Source: Collimonas arenae (GTDB lineage: Bacteria; Pseudomonadota; Gammaproteobacteria; Burkholderiales; Burkholderiaceae_D). From it: a DNA stretch of 64,000 bases. The stretch is from contig NZ_CP013233.1 of NCBI RefSeq assembly GCF_001584165.1, forward strand, positions 620,001 through 684,000, read 5' to 3'. Below, piece by piece: positions 18,604 through 28,769 of this stretch. The notes beneath the pieces are model-generated. The model ran no database searches, was not told the DNA's origin, and saw only the letters and a list, made by a program, of their open reading frames with translations. Numbering within the stretch: position 1 is the stretch's first letter; each line of letters begins with the position of its first letter. The position numbers and the translations under genes are program-made.

Positions 18604-19107
18604 CTTTTGCGCGCGACTTTCCCATTTGGCAATCTGTGTCGTCACAGTGGATTAGCCTCTTGCAGGCTGCTTGACCAGTCGTGCTTTATAGCATCTCCCA
18701 TATCAATTTCGGACCCCTTTGGTCGACCATACTGAACAGGCAGGCACATTGGCATGTGCGCCGGAAAATCTGTCGCGCGACTATCTTAGAATCAGAAATA
18801 AAATAAGGATGATAACAACTGTACCCAGGCCGATATACATGTGAATCTCCTGTTGTTGATGGCTTAGAGTGCATATCTGACCATGGAAACAGGAACGGGT
18901 CGGTACGTTAGAGAACATAGCGAGCGAGTTGACCGTTGGCGAAAATCGTCTGTCGCGTACTTTGAATGGTCTGGAGGCGTGCCATTACGTCATGAACAGA
19001 AATGCCACAGTAGCGTGGGCATTTTTCATTATCACTCCTGATTTTGGTAGAACGCTGCGACTATCCTCAGCCTGCCATCCTGAGTGCTGGCAGGCAGTCC
19101 CAGCCCG
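18604..19107. other. Gene-poor 0.5-kb gap between tRNA-Thr and the LivJ-like gene
   Basis: No convincing gene over 60 codons. It holds one 19-codon hydrophobic ORF on the minus strand (18781-18840) and a plus-strand hairpin near 19000-19024 (AAATGCC-AC / GT-GGGCATTT) followed by TTTTT. A perfect repeat, GCCTGCCA (19072-19079) / TGGCAGGC (about 19088-19095), sits just beyond the LivJ-like stop and could terminate that gene. Other open frames here have no ribosome site and no recognisable protein. Confidence 0.5.
18781..18840 (-). CDS. Possible 19-residue hydrophobic miniprotein
   Basis: The minus strand has ATG at 18840 preceded by a good Shine-Dalgarno (AGGAG, spacing about 6). It encodes MYIGLGTVVIILILFLILR, then TAG. 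The peptide is one transmembrane-like helix with a terminal Arg, resembling short membrane miniproteins. Without relatives or expression data the call rests only on the ribosome site and composition. Confidence 0.4.
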   Translation of the reverse strand: MYIGLGTVVIILILFLILR

Positions 19108-20320
19108 CTAGTTTTTCTTGGTGCGCGCAATCGATCCGCTGCTCGCATCTTCCCTATATGCATACGCCACCTTGCCGTTGCGGATTTCGCCCATGACGAT
19201 CATGTTGAGGGCAATCGCTTCATGGTCGGTCGGCGAGAACGGTTTGAAGTAACGCGAGACAATGGTCGACGTGGTGTGTACCTGCAGGTTTTCCAGGGCA
19301 TCCTTGATCTTCGGCCCCTCCACCGAATTGGCTTGGAAGATCGCCAGCGTAATCAGGCGCAACGCATCATAGGTTTGGGCCGCGGCCACGGCGGATGGAA
19401 TGTGATTGGTCTTGTTGACGTTGCGATAGGTCAGAGAGAATTGATTGCTAACCGAACTCAATTCATTTTCGATGAACGTCACCGAACTGCGCACACCTTC
19501 CGCGCCCTGGCCGGCCTTGTCGATGAAGGTTTGTTGCGACATGCCCCATGGGCCGACTATCGGCAGTTTCAGTTTCAGTTTTTCTGCACTTTTGACCACC
19601 ATCGCGCCTTCAGGAGCAAGGCAATACATCACGATCGCCTGGGCGCCGTTGTCTTTGGCGTGTTGCAACTGCGCCGTCATGTCCTGGTCGCCGACCTTGA
19701 AGCTTTCCACCAGCACCGGCTTGATTTGCGGCGCTCCAGCTCGGTCAGCATGCTTTGCTTGCCGAACATGCCGTAGGGGCTGTCGTCATGCAGTACGGCG
19801 ATTTTGTCGATTTTACGGCGGTCGATTACGTCGTTGAGAATCACGATCGGTTGCAACGCGTCGCTGGCGGACGTGCGGAATACGTAGCTGACCGGATAGG
19901 CAGGCGGCAAGAATGACTTGGTGATGGTGGCGCCGGTGGCGCCTGTCACGATCAATGGGATTTTGGCGTCCTGAAAGATTTTCGCCGCCGGCAGTGCCAC
20001 GCCGGTATTGCCAAAGCCGACCACCGCAACCACGTGTTCTTTTTCGATCATCTCTTTTGCCATGGCAACCCCGACCTCGGGTTTGGCGAGGTCGTCGCGT
20101 TCGACCAATTCGATCTTGCGCCCAAGGACACCGCCTACCTGGTTGATGTCGGCCAGGAATACCCGGGCCCCGCCGATCATGCTTTGCCCATATCGGACGA
20201 CGGCCCAGTGATGGGGCCGATCACGCCGATCTTGATGGGGGGCAGTTCGGCCAATGCGCTTGCGCTAAACCCTAGTGCTGAAAGACAAAAAATGAAGCCC
20301 AACATACTGCGTTTTTGCAT
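19108..20320 (-). CDS. Branched-chain amino acid-type ABC transporter substrate-binding protein, LivJ-like (two frameshifts as given)
   Basis: About 404 residues once two bases are restored. It starts at ATG 20320 after AAGGAGATAACG, with signal peptide MQKRSMLGFIFCLSALGFSA-SALA. The type I periplasmic binding fold is clear (IKIGVIGPITGPSSDMGKS.. MIGGARVFLADINQVGGVLG.., VVAVVGFGNTGVALPAAKIF). Frame breaks lie at the T runs 20183-20185 and 19725-19727 on the plus strand (AAAA read as AAA on the coding strand). No permease or ATPase gene accompanies it, so its transporter must be elsewhere. The ligand is unknown. Confidence 0.85.
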
Positions 20321-20980
20321 CGTTATCTCCTTGGGGGTAATTTTTATAATTTCTTTCGGGAAATATACAGCAGGCCGATGCGAATGCGTGATTTTCAGGT
20401 GCGGAAATTGGAAATTGAGCAAATGACCGCAACAGCTGGATGGATTGCCGTCCGACGGTTGTTGGAGACTGGGGCCCAGATTGACTGGGTATTCCGACGC
20501 TCGCTGTCCATGAATTAACGGCAGTAGAGAGGACTGTCGCGTGGTTGCCAATCCGCAGCCTTTTTTGTTGATCGCGGCAGGTCTTCTCATGTACCATGCT
20601 GATCCGCTTGAGATTTGGCGCGGGTTTGCAGCCGACCGCTGTTTTCCAAGCCCGCGGGAATGAGATTTTATTATTTTGTCCGGCCCGCCATTTGTCGACT
20701 TTGCAAGTTTTCTTGACGCAGCCGGATAGTGACGCATTAACAATGAGTCCGTTGTTTATTCTCAAGATGGGCCGGCAACGGCACACTTCCATTTGCAAAA
20801 GCCACTACATGTTTCCACTCAGGGCATGTCGGCACAATGAAACAGCACAGAACAGCAAAATAAATAACCAGCACGCCAGAACAGAGCGGCAAGGATAAAA
20901 CAACCTCGTGCGGTTCCCTTCGGGAAATCGCACCTGAGAATATTTTTGAATCGATTTTTTGTATATCGGTAGGGACACAA
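20321..20980. other. 660-bp divergent intergenic region without a recognised gene
   Basis: It separates the divergent LivJ-like and symporter genes. Nothing protein-like was found on either strand. A hairpin, GTGCG-G-TTCCC / GGGAA-AT-CGCAC (about 20910-20936), sits in the presumed 5' leader of the symporter. TTGACG at 20713-20718 is a possible -35 without a good -10. Unusually long for this compact chromosome. Confidence 0.5.
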
Positions 20981-22245
20981 ATGAAGAAGATTAAAGGTAC
21001 GACTTGGATTCTGGTCGGCATGCTGTTGGGAATAGTGGTCGGCTATGTGTGCCACAACATGGCGCCGGACGAAGCCGCAGCAAAGGAAATCGCCGGTTAC
21101 TTCTCGATCATCACCGACGTGTTCCTGCGGCTCATCAAGATGATCATCGCACCGCTGGTGTTCGGCACGCTGGTATCGGGTATCGCCGGTATGAAGGACA
21201 GCAATTCGGTCGGCCGCATCGGCTTCCGGGCGCTGGCCTGGTTTATCATCGCTTCGCTGCTGTCGCTGGCGCTGGGCATGTTGTTCGTCAACGTGCTTCA
21301 GGTTGGCCATTCGCTCAATCTGCCTTTGCCGGCTGTTGGCGCCGATACCAAACTGAACACTAGCGGCTTCAACCTGAAAGACTTCGTCTCGCACGTGTTC
21401 CCGAGCAGCTTCGTCGATGCGCTGGCAAAAAATGAAATCCTGCAGATCCTGGTGTTTTCGCTGTTCTTCGGCTTCGGCCTGGCGTCGATCAAAGGCGAAG
21501 CCGCGAAGACGCTGACTACCGCAATCGACGGCCTGGTGCACGTCATGTTGAAGGTCACCGATTACGTAATGCGCTTCGCGCCGATCGGCGTATTTGCCGC
21601 AATCGCAGCGGTCATTACCGTGCAAGGCTTCGGCGTGCTGACCACCTATGCAAATTCCTCGGCGGTTTCTACGCAGGCCTGGCCGCGCTCTGGTTGCTGT
21701 TGATCGGCATCGGCTATCTGTTCCTGCAAGGCTCGATCTTCACCATGCTGCGCTTGCTCAAGGAGCCGATCATGCTGGCATTCTCGACCGCCAGCAGCGA
21801 AGCCGCCTATCCGAAGACCATGGAGCAGTTGGAAAAATTCGGCGTCAACAACAAGATCACCGGCTTCGTGCTGCCGCTCGGCTACTCATTCAATCTCGAC
21901 GGCTCGATGATGTATCAAGCCTTCGCCGCGTTGTTCGTGGCGCAGGCTTACAACATTGAAATGTCGTTCGCCCAGCAGCTCACCATGTTGCTAGTCCTGA
22001 TGATCAGTAGCAAAGGCATGGCCGGCGTGCCGCGCGGTTCACTGGTGGTGGTCGCCGCCATCCTGCCGATGTTCCACTTGCCAGAAGCCGGCATCCTGCT
22101 CATCATCGGTATCGATCAGTTCCTCGACATGGGCCGCACCGCCACCAATGTGATCGGTAACGGCATCGCGACATCCGTGATCGCGAAATGGGAAGGAGAG
22201 CTGGATCCAGAAGCTGGCGCGCTGGCTCTCAAAAACGAGGCGTAA
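20981..22245 (+). CDS. Dicarboxylate/amino acid:cation symporter, SDF family (one frameshift as given)
   Basis: 421 residues once one A is restored at 21652-21654 (GCAAATTCC, expected GCAAAATTCC for AKFLGG). The family marks are strong: RLIKMIIAPLVFGTLVSGIA, the serine-rich hairpin AFSTASSEAAYPKTM, the substrate region GYSFNLDGSMMYQAFAALF, MISSKGMAGVPRGSLVV, and DMGRTATNVIGNGIA. It imports C4-dicarboxylates or glutamate/aspartate with Na+ or H+; which cannot be told. The start at ATG 20981 follows TAGGGAC. Confidence 0.88.
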
Positions 22246-22257
22246 TACCGGCACAAT

Positions 22258-22325
22258 CGGTCTCTGGCGCCCGACGCCGGAGACCGACCATCGTTCAACA
22301 TATTGAGCAGCATTCTCGCTGCTCA
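22258..22325 (+). terminator. Tandem hairpins after the symporter gene
   Basis: CGGTCTCTGGCG (22258-22269) / CGCCGGAGACCG (22275-22286) pairs with one mismatch. TGAGCAGC (22304-22311) / GCTGCTCA (22318-22325) is perfect. Neither has a marked T run. The rest of the 22246-22601 gap shows nothing else. Confidence 0.5.
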
Positions 22326-22601
22326 TTCATCACTGTTTGGCCCGGTTGTCGTAACGGCGACACACTTAGTCCAGCGATCTGCAATTCGCAATTCTTTCGT
22401 GTTTTTTTCAACGCGTATCTAAAGCAATCTCCCAAACCTTCCGGAAATCAATGGAGCCAAGCGTTGGGATGCTGATTTTCCTGATGTTCCATTGCGCAGA
22501 GAACAGGAGCATGACCTCGTGATGTGAGGCAATATTTTTCATTCGCGGGTATGCTAATCGACTGGCATCAATTCTTCAGTTGTTAACGATAAGGACCACG
22601 A

Positions 22602-23033
22602 ATGGAGACGTTGCGTATCACCACAGAGTCGGCCGACCTGGACATTCCCCTGATTCACCGGTTTTTGTCGCAGGAGTCGGCATGGGCGCGCGGTATTCCG
22701 CTGTCGACAGTCGAGGAGGCGATCCGCAATTCATTGAATTTCGGATTGCTGCTGGATGGCGCGCAAGTTGGTTATGCGCGCGTCATTACCGATTATGCGA
22801 CGTTCGCCTATCTGGTTGATGTGTTTGTGCTTGAGGAACATCGGGGCAACGGCTACAGCGCGACTCTGATGGCTGCCGTGATGGAGCATCCCCGTTTGCA
22901 AGGTTTGCGGCGCTTCATGCTGGCGACAAGTACGGCGCATGGTTTGTACGCCAAGTTCGGTTTTACTGCGCCGCTCAAGCCGCAATCGCTGATGGAGCGT
23001 TTTGCGCCAAATGTATACGCCGCCACTTTTTAG
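22602..23033 (+). CDS. GNAT-family N-acetyltransferase
   Basis: 143 residues, ATG 22602 after AAGGACC. The acetyl-CoA-binding core is visible as VDVFVLEEHRGNGYSATLMAAVM (the R-x-x-G-x-G/A segment) with the preceding beta-bulge region YARVITDYATFAYL and a C-terminal GLYAKFGFTA. It transfers an acetyl group from acetyl-CoA to an unknown amine. It appears monocistronic and has no functional neighbours. Confidence 0.87.
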   Translation: METLRITTESADLDIPLIHRFLSQESAWARGIPLSTVEEAIRNSLNFGLLLDGAQVGYARVITDYATFAYLVDVFVLEEHRGNGYSATLMAAVMEHPRLQGLRRFMLATSTAHGLYAKFGFTAPLKPQSLMERFAPNVYAATF

Positions 23034-23125
23034 CTTGGGCGGTATATTCTATGAGCGGTTCCAGTTTGTACTGTGTACGCAGCTGATTTATTCCGATCCA
23101 CTCCTTCAAAGCAGCATTGACCGTC

Positions 23126-23767
23126 ATGTATATTCCCAAGCAATTCGATGAACCGCGCCTGGAAGTTTTGCACGACTTGATTCGCGCGCGCCCCTTGTCC
23201 ACACTTGTCACACTTGCATCAAGCGGACTCAACGCCAATCACATCCCGTTGTTGCTGTCTCCGGAACTTGGGTCATTTGGCACGCTGCACGGGCACGTGG
23301 CGCGTGCCAATCCACTGTGGAGCGACTATCAGAAAGATGTCGAAGTGCTGGCGATATTCCAGGGACCGGATGCCTACATCACACCATCCTGGTATGCGAC
23401 CAAGGCGGAAACCGGCAAGGTTGTGCCGACCTGGAATTATGCAGTCGCGCATGCCTACGGGACGTTGCGCATCATCGACGATACAACATGGTTGCGGGCG
23501 CACCTGACGGCGCTGACTGCGCACAACGAAGCGGCGTTTCCGGCGCCATGGCAAGTATCCGATGCGCCGCATGACTACACCGAGAAATTGATGGGCGCCA
23601 TCGTCGGTATCGAGATTGTCATCACCCGGTTGTCCGGCAAGTGGAAAGTCAGCCAGAACCAGCCGCCCCAGAATCAGGCGGGAGTCATCGACGGCTTGCG
23701 CGCGCGTGGCGGCGATGAGTTTCGGGCAATGGCGGCGTTGGTCGAGGCGGGCAAGACATCGGGTTGA
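23126..23767 (+). CDS. PaiB-family FMN-binding protein (negative transcriptional regulator family)
   Basis: 213 residues from ATG 23126; an upstream TTG at 23117 is less likely. The N-terminus MYIPKQFDEPRLEVLHDLIR and the block TPSWYATKAETGKVVPTWNYAVAHAYG are diagnostic of the PaiB family, a split-barrel flavin-binding fold. The C-terminal KLSGKWKVSQNQP-like stretch (here RLSGKWKVSQNQPPQN) is also conserved. Bacillus PaiB represses sporulation and protease genes; the role in Gram-negatives is unclear. Confidence 0.85.
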   Translation: MYIPKQFDEPRLEVLHDLIRARPLSTLVTLASSGLNANHIPLLLSPELGSFGTLHGHVARANPLWSDYQKDVEVLAIFQGPDAYITPSWYATKAETGKVVPTWNYAVAHAYGTLRIIDDTTWLRAHLTALTAHNEAAFPAPWQVSDAPHDYTEKLMGAIVGIEIVITRLSGKWKVSQNQPPQNQAGVIDGLRARGGDEFRAMAALVEAGKTSG

Positions 23768-23777
23768 TGCGTTGTTG

Positions 23778-23810
23778 CAACAGCCGGGGTAAGTTACGCC
23801 CGGCCTGTTG
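23778..23810 (+). terminator. Inverted repeat after the PaiB-like gene
   Basis: CAACAGCCGGG and CCCGGCCTGTTG pair with one bulge, 11 bp after the stop. There is no strong T run, so it is a likely but unproven terminator. Confidence 0.45.
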
Positions 23811-23869
23811 TACTATCGAAGCTTTGCCGTCATGTCCCGTTACGCGGCTCCTTCCCGTATTCAAATTCC

Positions 23870-25254
23870 ATGCCGCACATACATTTAGTTACGTCGTGCC
23901 GAGTCTTAGATCACGGCGCCGGTTTTAGATCGACTTCCGCCGGTCGTCTCATTTTTGGCGCCCTGCTGACGGCTGCTATGACGTTTCCGTTGTTCTCGCA
24001 TGCAGATGAAGTCGAGGAAGAGAGCTGGGGTATCAAGGGCCAGGCAACCTATATCTGGCAAAAGAAGCCTTCTTTCGACGCTGCATACTCTGGGCCGAAC
24101 AGTCTGGGTATCCAAGCCGAAAAGGGCTATTCGTTTTCCGGTACGCTGTTTTTCGGTGCGCGCTTGTGGCACGGCGCCGAGTTTTACTTCGATCCTGAAG
24201 TCGTGCAAGCCGTGCCGATGTCCAATCTCACCGGGCTGGGCGGCATGGTCAATTCAGAGCAGCAAAAATCCAGCGGGCCCAATCCGACGTTTTATCGCGC
24301 CAGGCTTTTTCTGCGCCAAACCTGGGGGCTTGGAGGGGAGCGGGAAGCGGTTGAGTCGGCACAAAATCAGTTGGCAGGAATGGTCGACAAGCGACGCCTG
24401 GTTCTAACCGTGGGCAACGTGAGCATTCTCGATATCTTCGACAACAACGCCTACGCCCACGACGGCCGCACACAGTTCATGAACTGGGCGCTGTCGACCT
24501 ATGGCGCCTACGATTATGCCGGCGATACGCGCGGTTATACCTGGGGTGCGGCGGCTGAATATTATTACGATGACTGGGTCTTGCGCGCCGGCCGTTTCAT
24601 GGTGCCGCTTGAGTCGAACGGCCAGCGTCTGGACACCCGCATTACCAAGTTCCACGCCGACCAGATCGAACTTGAACATGATCACACGATCAGCGGCCAG
24701 CCGGGAAAATCCGAGTGCTGGCATTCCGCAACAAGGAATTCATGGGGAGTTTCTCGGATGCCCTTGCGTATGCTGCCGCCCAAGGCGGTACGCCCGATGT
24801 GGCGCAGGTGCGCAAGGCCAGCGTCAAGCAAGGCTACGGCATCAATCTCGAGCAAAGCTTGAGCAGCGATCTCGGCTTCTTTACCCGCGCCAGCTGGAAC
24901 GACGGCAAAACCGAAACGTTCTCCTTTACTGAAATCGAACGTTCGGTGAGTACCGGCCTGGCGCTCAAGGGCAGCAGCTGGCATCGCGACAACGATACGG
25001 TCGGCGTCTCCTTCATCCAGAATGGCTTGAGCAAGGCGCATCAGGATTACCTGGCGGCCGGCGGACTTGGCGTGTTCATCGGCGATGGCCGCTTGAACTA
25101 CCAGCCGGAACGGATACTGGAGGCGTATTACAACTTCAGTTTGCGCAAGGGCATATCGCTGACAGCAGACCTGCAGCGTATTTGCAATCCCGCCTACAAC
25201 GCCGATCGCGGGCCGGTGCTGATCGGTTCGCTGCGGCTGCATGCAGAATTCTAG
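23870..25254 (+). CDS. oprB: Carbohydrate-selective porin, OprB family (one frameshift as given)
   Basis: About 461 residues with one A restored at 24706-24709 (GGGAAAATCC, expected GGGAAAAATCC). The long N-terminus ends in a signal peptide (LIFGALLTAAMTFPLFSHA). The mature part opens WGIKGQATYIWQKKPSFDAAYSGPNSL and contains YRARLFLRQTWGLGGE and FFTRASWNDGKTE, both OprB-type strands. The C-terminus ends in a Phe (LRLHAEF), as for outer-membrane barrels. It would let sugars cross the outer membrane. The start is uncertain because no ribosome site precedes ATG 23870. Confidence 0.85.
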
Positions 25255-25371
25255 CTTGCCGATCGGCAGGGCCGCACCGCATATCGACATGCAAATTTCT
25301 TCGTTAGCGCTTGCCGAGGGATGTGTGAATATCGCGATTTATCGCTTTCAGCACATCATCACGGAGAAAAA

Positions 25372-26175
25372 ATGCGTCGCCTCATCCTCAAGACATTACC
25401 CATTCTGTTATTGGCGACCGCTGTTGCCGGCGCTCATGGGCAGGATAAAACCAAGATCAAGGTCGGCGTCTCGGTAGGTAACGCCGAGCAGACCTTCGCG
25501 GTAGTCAAGAAAGTGGCGGCGCGCGACGGCCTCGACATCCAGATCATCACCTTCAGCGATTACCTGCAGCCGAATGAAGCTTTGGCCGCCGGCGACCTGG
25601 ACGCCAACGCGTTCCAGCACAAACCTTTCCTCGACAGCCAGATCAAGGCGCGCGGCTACAAGATCGTGCCGGTCGGGTTGACGCTGACGGCGCCGCTGGG
25701 TATCTATTCGAAGAAATATAAAAACGTCGATCAGTTACCGATAGGCGCCAGCATCGGCATCCAGAACGATCCGTCGAACGGCAATCGGGCCTTGCTGTTG
25801 TTGCAGAAAGCCGGCTTGATCAAGCTGAAACCTGGTGTCGGTGAAAACGGTGTCAATGCAACGCCGCTGGATGTGATCGAGAATCCGAAGAAACTCAAGC
25901 TGATCGAACTGGACGCCGCACAACTGCCGCGTTCGCTGGACGATCTGGCGGCGGCATCGATCAACAACGATTACGCATTCAAGGCGGGTTTGTCATTGCA
26001 ACGCGATACGATTGCGGTGGAAGATGCCCGAGGGCCTTATGCCAATCTGATTGCCACGCGGGCGGAAGACAAGGATAAGCCGTGGGTGAAGAAACTGGTC
26101 AAGGCGTATCAGTCGGAAGAGGTGCGGAAATTCATCGAGACCGAATTCAAAGGCTCGCTGATTCCAGCCTTTTAA
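25372..26175 (+). CDS. NlpA/MetQ-family ABC transporter substrate-binding protein
   Basis: 267 residues from ATG 25372 after ACGGAGAAAA; the in-frame 25321 start would bury the signal peptide. Signal sequence MRRLILKTLPILLLATAVAG-AHG is followed by KIKVGVSVGNAEQTFAVVKK and DLDANAFQHKPFLDSQIK, the MetQ-type methionine-binding core. No Cys is present at the cleavage site, so it is probably a free periplasmic protein rather than a lipoprotein. No metN/metI partners lie nearby. The ligand may be methionine or another compound. Confidence 0.87.
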   Translation: MRRLILKTLPILLLATAVAGAHGQDKTKIKVGVSVGNAEQTFAVVKKVAARDGLDIQIITFSDYLQPNEALAAGDLDANAFQHKPFLDSQIKARGYKIVPVGLTLTAPLGIYSKKYKNVDQLPIGASIGIQNDPSNGNRALLLLQKAGLIKLKPGVGENGVNATPLDVIENPKKLKLIELDAAQLPRSLDDLAAASINNDYAFKAGLSLQRDTIAVEDARGPYANLIATRAEDKDKPWVKKLVKAYQSEEVRKFIETEFKGSLIPAF

Positions 26176-26203
26176 TTGATTCTAGCTCAATTGATTCTAG
26201 CTC
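26174..26203 (+). repeat. Perfect 15-bp tandem duplication
   Basis: AATTGATTCTAGCTC occurs twice head-to-tail (26174-26188 and 26189-26203), the first copy beginning in the stop codon of the NlpA-like gene. It looks like a simple local duplication. Confidence 0.85.
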
Positions 26204-26214
26204 TTTAGTCATTC

Positions 26215-26242
26215 GCTGGCCCATCAGGGTTGATGGGCCAGC
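26215..26242. terminator. Bidirectional hairpin between the NlpA-like gene and trpC
   Basis: GCTGGCCCATCA (26215-26226) / TGATGGGCCAGC (26231-26242), a perfect 12-bp stem with GGGT loop, lies between converging genes. The T run is poor on both strands. Confidence 0.6.
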
Positions 26243-26262
26243 AGCTGAGAAACTTGTCGTTT

Positions 26263-27066
26263 TCAGTTATCGAACAGGCGACCAAGTTCGACACCCGGCT
26301 GCGCAGCGCGCATGAATGCTTCGCCAACCAGGAAGGCATTGACGTTGGCATCGCGCATGCGTTTGACGTCGTCCCGCGTATGAATGCCCGATTCGGTCAC
26401 CACCAACTTGTCTGGCGAAATATTCGGCAACAGATCCAACGTGGTTTGCAGCGACGTTTCAAAAGTGCGCAGATTGCGGTTGTTGATGCCGAGCAGCTTG
26501 GTCTTCAGCTTCAACGCAGCGTTCAGTTCTTCGGCATTATGCACTTCCACCAACACGCTCATGCCGAGCTCATGGGCGACAGCTTCCATTTCCGCCATCA
26601 AACCGTGATCCAGCGCGGCGACGATCAGCAGGATCGCATCGGCGCCCCATGAACGTGCCTGGTACACCTGATACGGATCGATCATGAAATCCTTACGCAG
26701 CGCCGGCAGCGTGCAGGCGGCACGCGCCTGCTGCAGATATTCTGGCGCGCCCTGGAAAAATTGAACGTCGGTAAGCACTGACAAGCAGGCAGCGCCATGT
26801 GCAGCGTAATCGATGGCAATCTCGGCAGGACGGAAGTCGGCGCGGATCACGCCTTTGGAAGGTGACGCCTTTTTGACTTCGGCGATAACGCCAGCGTGGC
26901 CCGCCGCGACCTTGGCGCGCAGCGCGGCTTCGTAACCGCGCAAACCGGCGCGTGCTTCGGCATCGGATTCCACTTCGCGACGCAGGCTGGCAAAGTCCTG
27001 GTGTTTCTTCGCCGCAGCCACTTCGTCGGCTTTGACGTCGAGGATTTTATTCAAGATATCGGACAT
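26263..27066 (-). CDS. trpC: Indole-3-glycerol phosphate synthase
   Basis: 267-residue TIM-barrel enzyme that converts CdRP to indole-3-glycerol phosphate in tryptophan synthesis. The catalytic and phosphate-binding motifs are [46 protein letters not shown] and [12 protein letters not shown]. It is monofunctional (no TrpF fused). It is the last gene of the minus-strand trpE-trpG-trpD-trpC cluster, 30 bp after trpD. trpF, trpB and trpA are not in the window, as is usual for Burkholderiales. Confidence 0.97.
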   Translation of the reverse strand: MSDILNKILDVKADEVAAAKKHQDFASLRREVESDAEARAGLRGYEAALRAKVAAGHAGVIAEVKKASPSKGVIRADFRPAEIAIDYAAHGAACLSVLTDVQFFQGAPEYLQQARAACTLPALRKDFMIDPYQVYQARSWGADAILLIVAALDHGLMAEMEAVAHELGMSVLVEVHNAEELNAALKLKTKLLGINNRNLRTFETSLQTTLDLLPNISPDKLVVTESGIHTRDDVKRMRDANVNAFLVGEAFMRAAQPGVELGRLFDN

Positions 27067-27096
27067 GGGTATTTCCTTTGCGACAGATGAAGACGA

Positions 27097-28131
27097 TCAG
27101 CCAGCGCCGATGGTTTGCGTGACCTGCACGAACTGATCGAGCTTGGCTCGTGCCGCGCCCGAGGCGATGGCTGCCCGCGCTTTGTCCAGTCCATCGGCGA
27201 TCGAGCTGGCAACGCCAGCGGCATACAAGGCAGTACCGGCATTGATGGCGACGATGTCGCGCGCCGGTCCCGGCCGATCTTCCAAGGCTTCCAGCACTTT
27301 TTGCTTGGATTCGGTTGAGTTGGATACTTTCAGGTTACGGCTGGCGATCATCTGCAAGCCGAAATCTTCCGGATGAATTTCATACTCACGGATTTCGCCG
27401 TTGACCAACTCGCCCACCATGGTGCCGGCGCCGAGCGAAACTTCATCCATATTGTCGCGCCCCCACACCACAATAGCGTGTTGCGCACCGAGCCGCTGCA
27501 ATACCCGCACCTGGATACCGACCAGGTCGGCGTGGAATACGCCCATCAGGATATTCGGCGCACCGGCCGGATTGGTCAACGGTCCCAGGATGTTGAAAAT
27601 CGTGCGCACGCCCAGTTCCTTGCGCACCGGCGCCGCATGTTTCATCGCCGCGTGATGATTCGGCGCAAACATGAAGCCGATGCCGGTTTGCTCGATCGAT
27701 TGCGCGACTTGCGCTGGCGTCAGGTTGATATTGGCGCCAAACGATTCCAATACATCTGCGCTGCCGGACGAGGAAGACACGCTGCGGCCGCCATGCTTGG
27801 CGACACGGGCGCCTGCTGCGGCGGCGACGAACATCGAGGCCGTCGAAATATTGAAGGTCTGTGCACCATCGCCGCCGGTGCCGACGATATCCACCAGATT
27901 GGCGGTGTCGCGGCACGGAACCGGGGTGGCAAATTCGCGCATGACTTGCGCGGCTGCGGCGATTTCGCCGATGGTTTCTTTCTTTACGCGCAGGCCCATG
28001 GTCAGCGCGGCGATCATCAGCGGCGACATTTCGCCACGCATGATGCGACGGAACAGCGACAACATTTCGTCGTGGAAGATTTCGCGGTGCTCAATGCAAC
28101 GCAACAGGGCTTCTTGTTCGGAGATTGGCAT
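27097..28131 (-). CDS. trpD: Anthranilate phosphoribosyltransferase
   Basis: 344 residues. It adds the phosphoribosyl group of PRPP to anthranilate. The PRPP-binding motifs are [15 protein letters not shown] and [19 protein letters not shown], and the DE pair is in [11 protein letters not shown]. The N-terminal four-helix dimerisation domain is present. It is separated from trpG by 68 bp, the largest gap in this cluster, which contains two copies of GGCGCGCC that could pair. Confidence 0.97.
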   Translation of the reverse strand: MPISEQEALLRCIEHREIFHDEMLSLFRRIMRGEMSPLMIAALTMGLRVKKETIGEIAAAAQVMREFATPVPCRDTANLVDIVGTGGDGAQTFNISTASMFVAAAAGARVAKHGGRSVSSSSGSADVLESFGANINLTPAQVAQSIEQTGIGFMFAPNHHAAMKHAAPVRKELGVRTIFNILGPLTNPAGAPNILMGVFHADLVGIQVRVLQRLGAQHAIVVWGRDNMDEVSLGAGTMVGELVNGEIREYEIHPEDFGLQMIASRNLKVSNSTESKQKVLEALEDRPGPARDIVAINAGTALYAAGVASSIADGLDKARAAIASGAARAKLDQFVQVTQTIGAG

Positions 28132-28199
28132 GATTTCCTTGCTACGAATGAGGAGGGCGGCGCGCCGTGTCGGGCAGCGGGCGCGCCGGTGCTACGAAT

Positions 28200-28769
28200 T
28201 CAAGCGGTTCTTTGCACGAAGTTACGCAGCAGCGCATGGCCGTGTTCCGACAGGATCGATTCAGGGTGGAACTGCACGCCCTCGATATCATAATCCTTGT
28301 GCCGCACGCCCATGATTTCACCGTCATCGGTCCATGCCGTGATTTCCAGGCAGTCTGGAATCGAGGAACGCTCGATTGCCAGCGAGTGATAGCGAATTAC
28401 TGTGAACGGGCTAGGTAAATCCTTGAATACGCCGACGCCGGTGTGGGTAATCGGCGAGGTCTTGCCATGCATGACCTGTTGCGCACGAACCACCTTGCCG
28501 CCGAATGCTTCGCCGATGGCCTGGTGGCCCAGGCAAACGCCGAGTATCGGCAGCTTGCCGGCAAACTGCTGCAGCAATGCAACGCAAATCCCGGCTTCCT
28601 TCGGGCTACACGGTCCTGGCGACAGGCAGATGCGGTCCGGCTTCAGGGCCTGGATTTCTTCAAGCGTGATTTCGTCGTTGCGGAATGTACGCACATCTTC
28701 ACCCAGTTCGCCGAAGTATTGCACCAGGTTGTAGGTGAAGGAATCGTAGTTGTCGATCATTAGCAGCAT
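28200..28769 (-). CDS. trpG: Anthranilate synthase, glutamine amidotransferase component
   Basis: 189-residue class I amidotransferase that supplies ammonia to TrpE. It has the nucleophile motif [15 protein letters not shown] (Cys in GVCLGHQ) and the C-terminal His/Glu in [14 protein letters not shown]-terminal [19 protein letters not shown] is canonical. ATG 28769 overlaps the trpE stop (TGATG), implying coupled translation and equal subunit production. TrpG in betaproteobacteria can also serve folate synthesis with PabB. Confidence 0.97.
   Translation of the reverse strand: MLLMIDNYDSFTYNLVQYFGELGEDVRTFRNDEITLEEIQALKPDRICLSPGPCSPKEAGICVALLQQFAGKLPILGVCLGHQAIGEAFGGKVVRAQQVMHGKTSPITHTGVGVFKDLPSPFTVIRYHSLAIERSSIPDCLEITAWTDDGEIMGVRHKDYDIEGVQFHPESILSEHGHALLRNFVQRTA

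Noticed and set aside
22975..23238. An 87-codon minus-strand frame across the GNAT-PaiB gap
   Set aside because: It overlaps both plus-strand genes, has no ribosome site, and shows no recognisable family.
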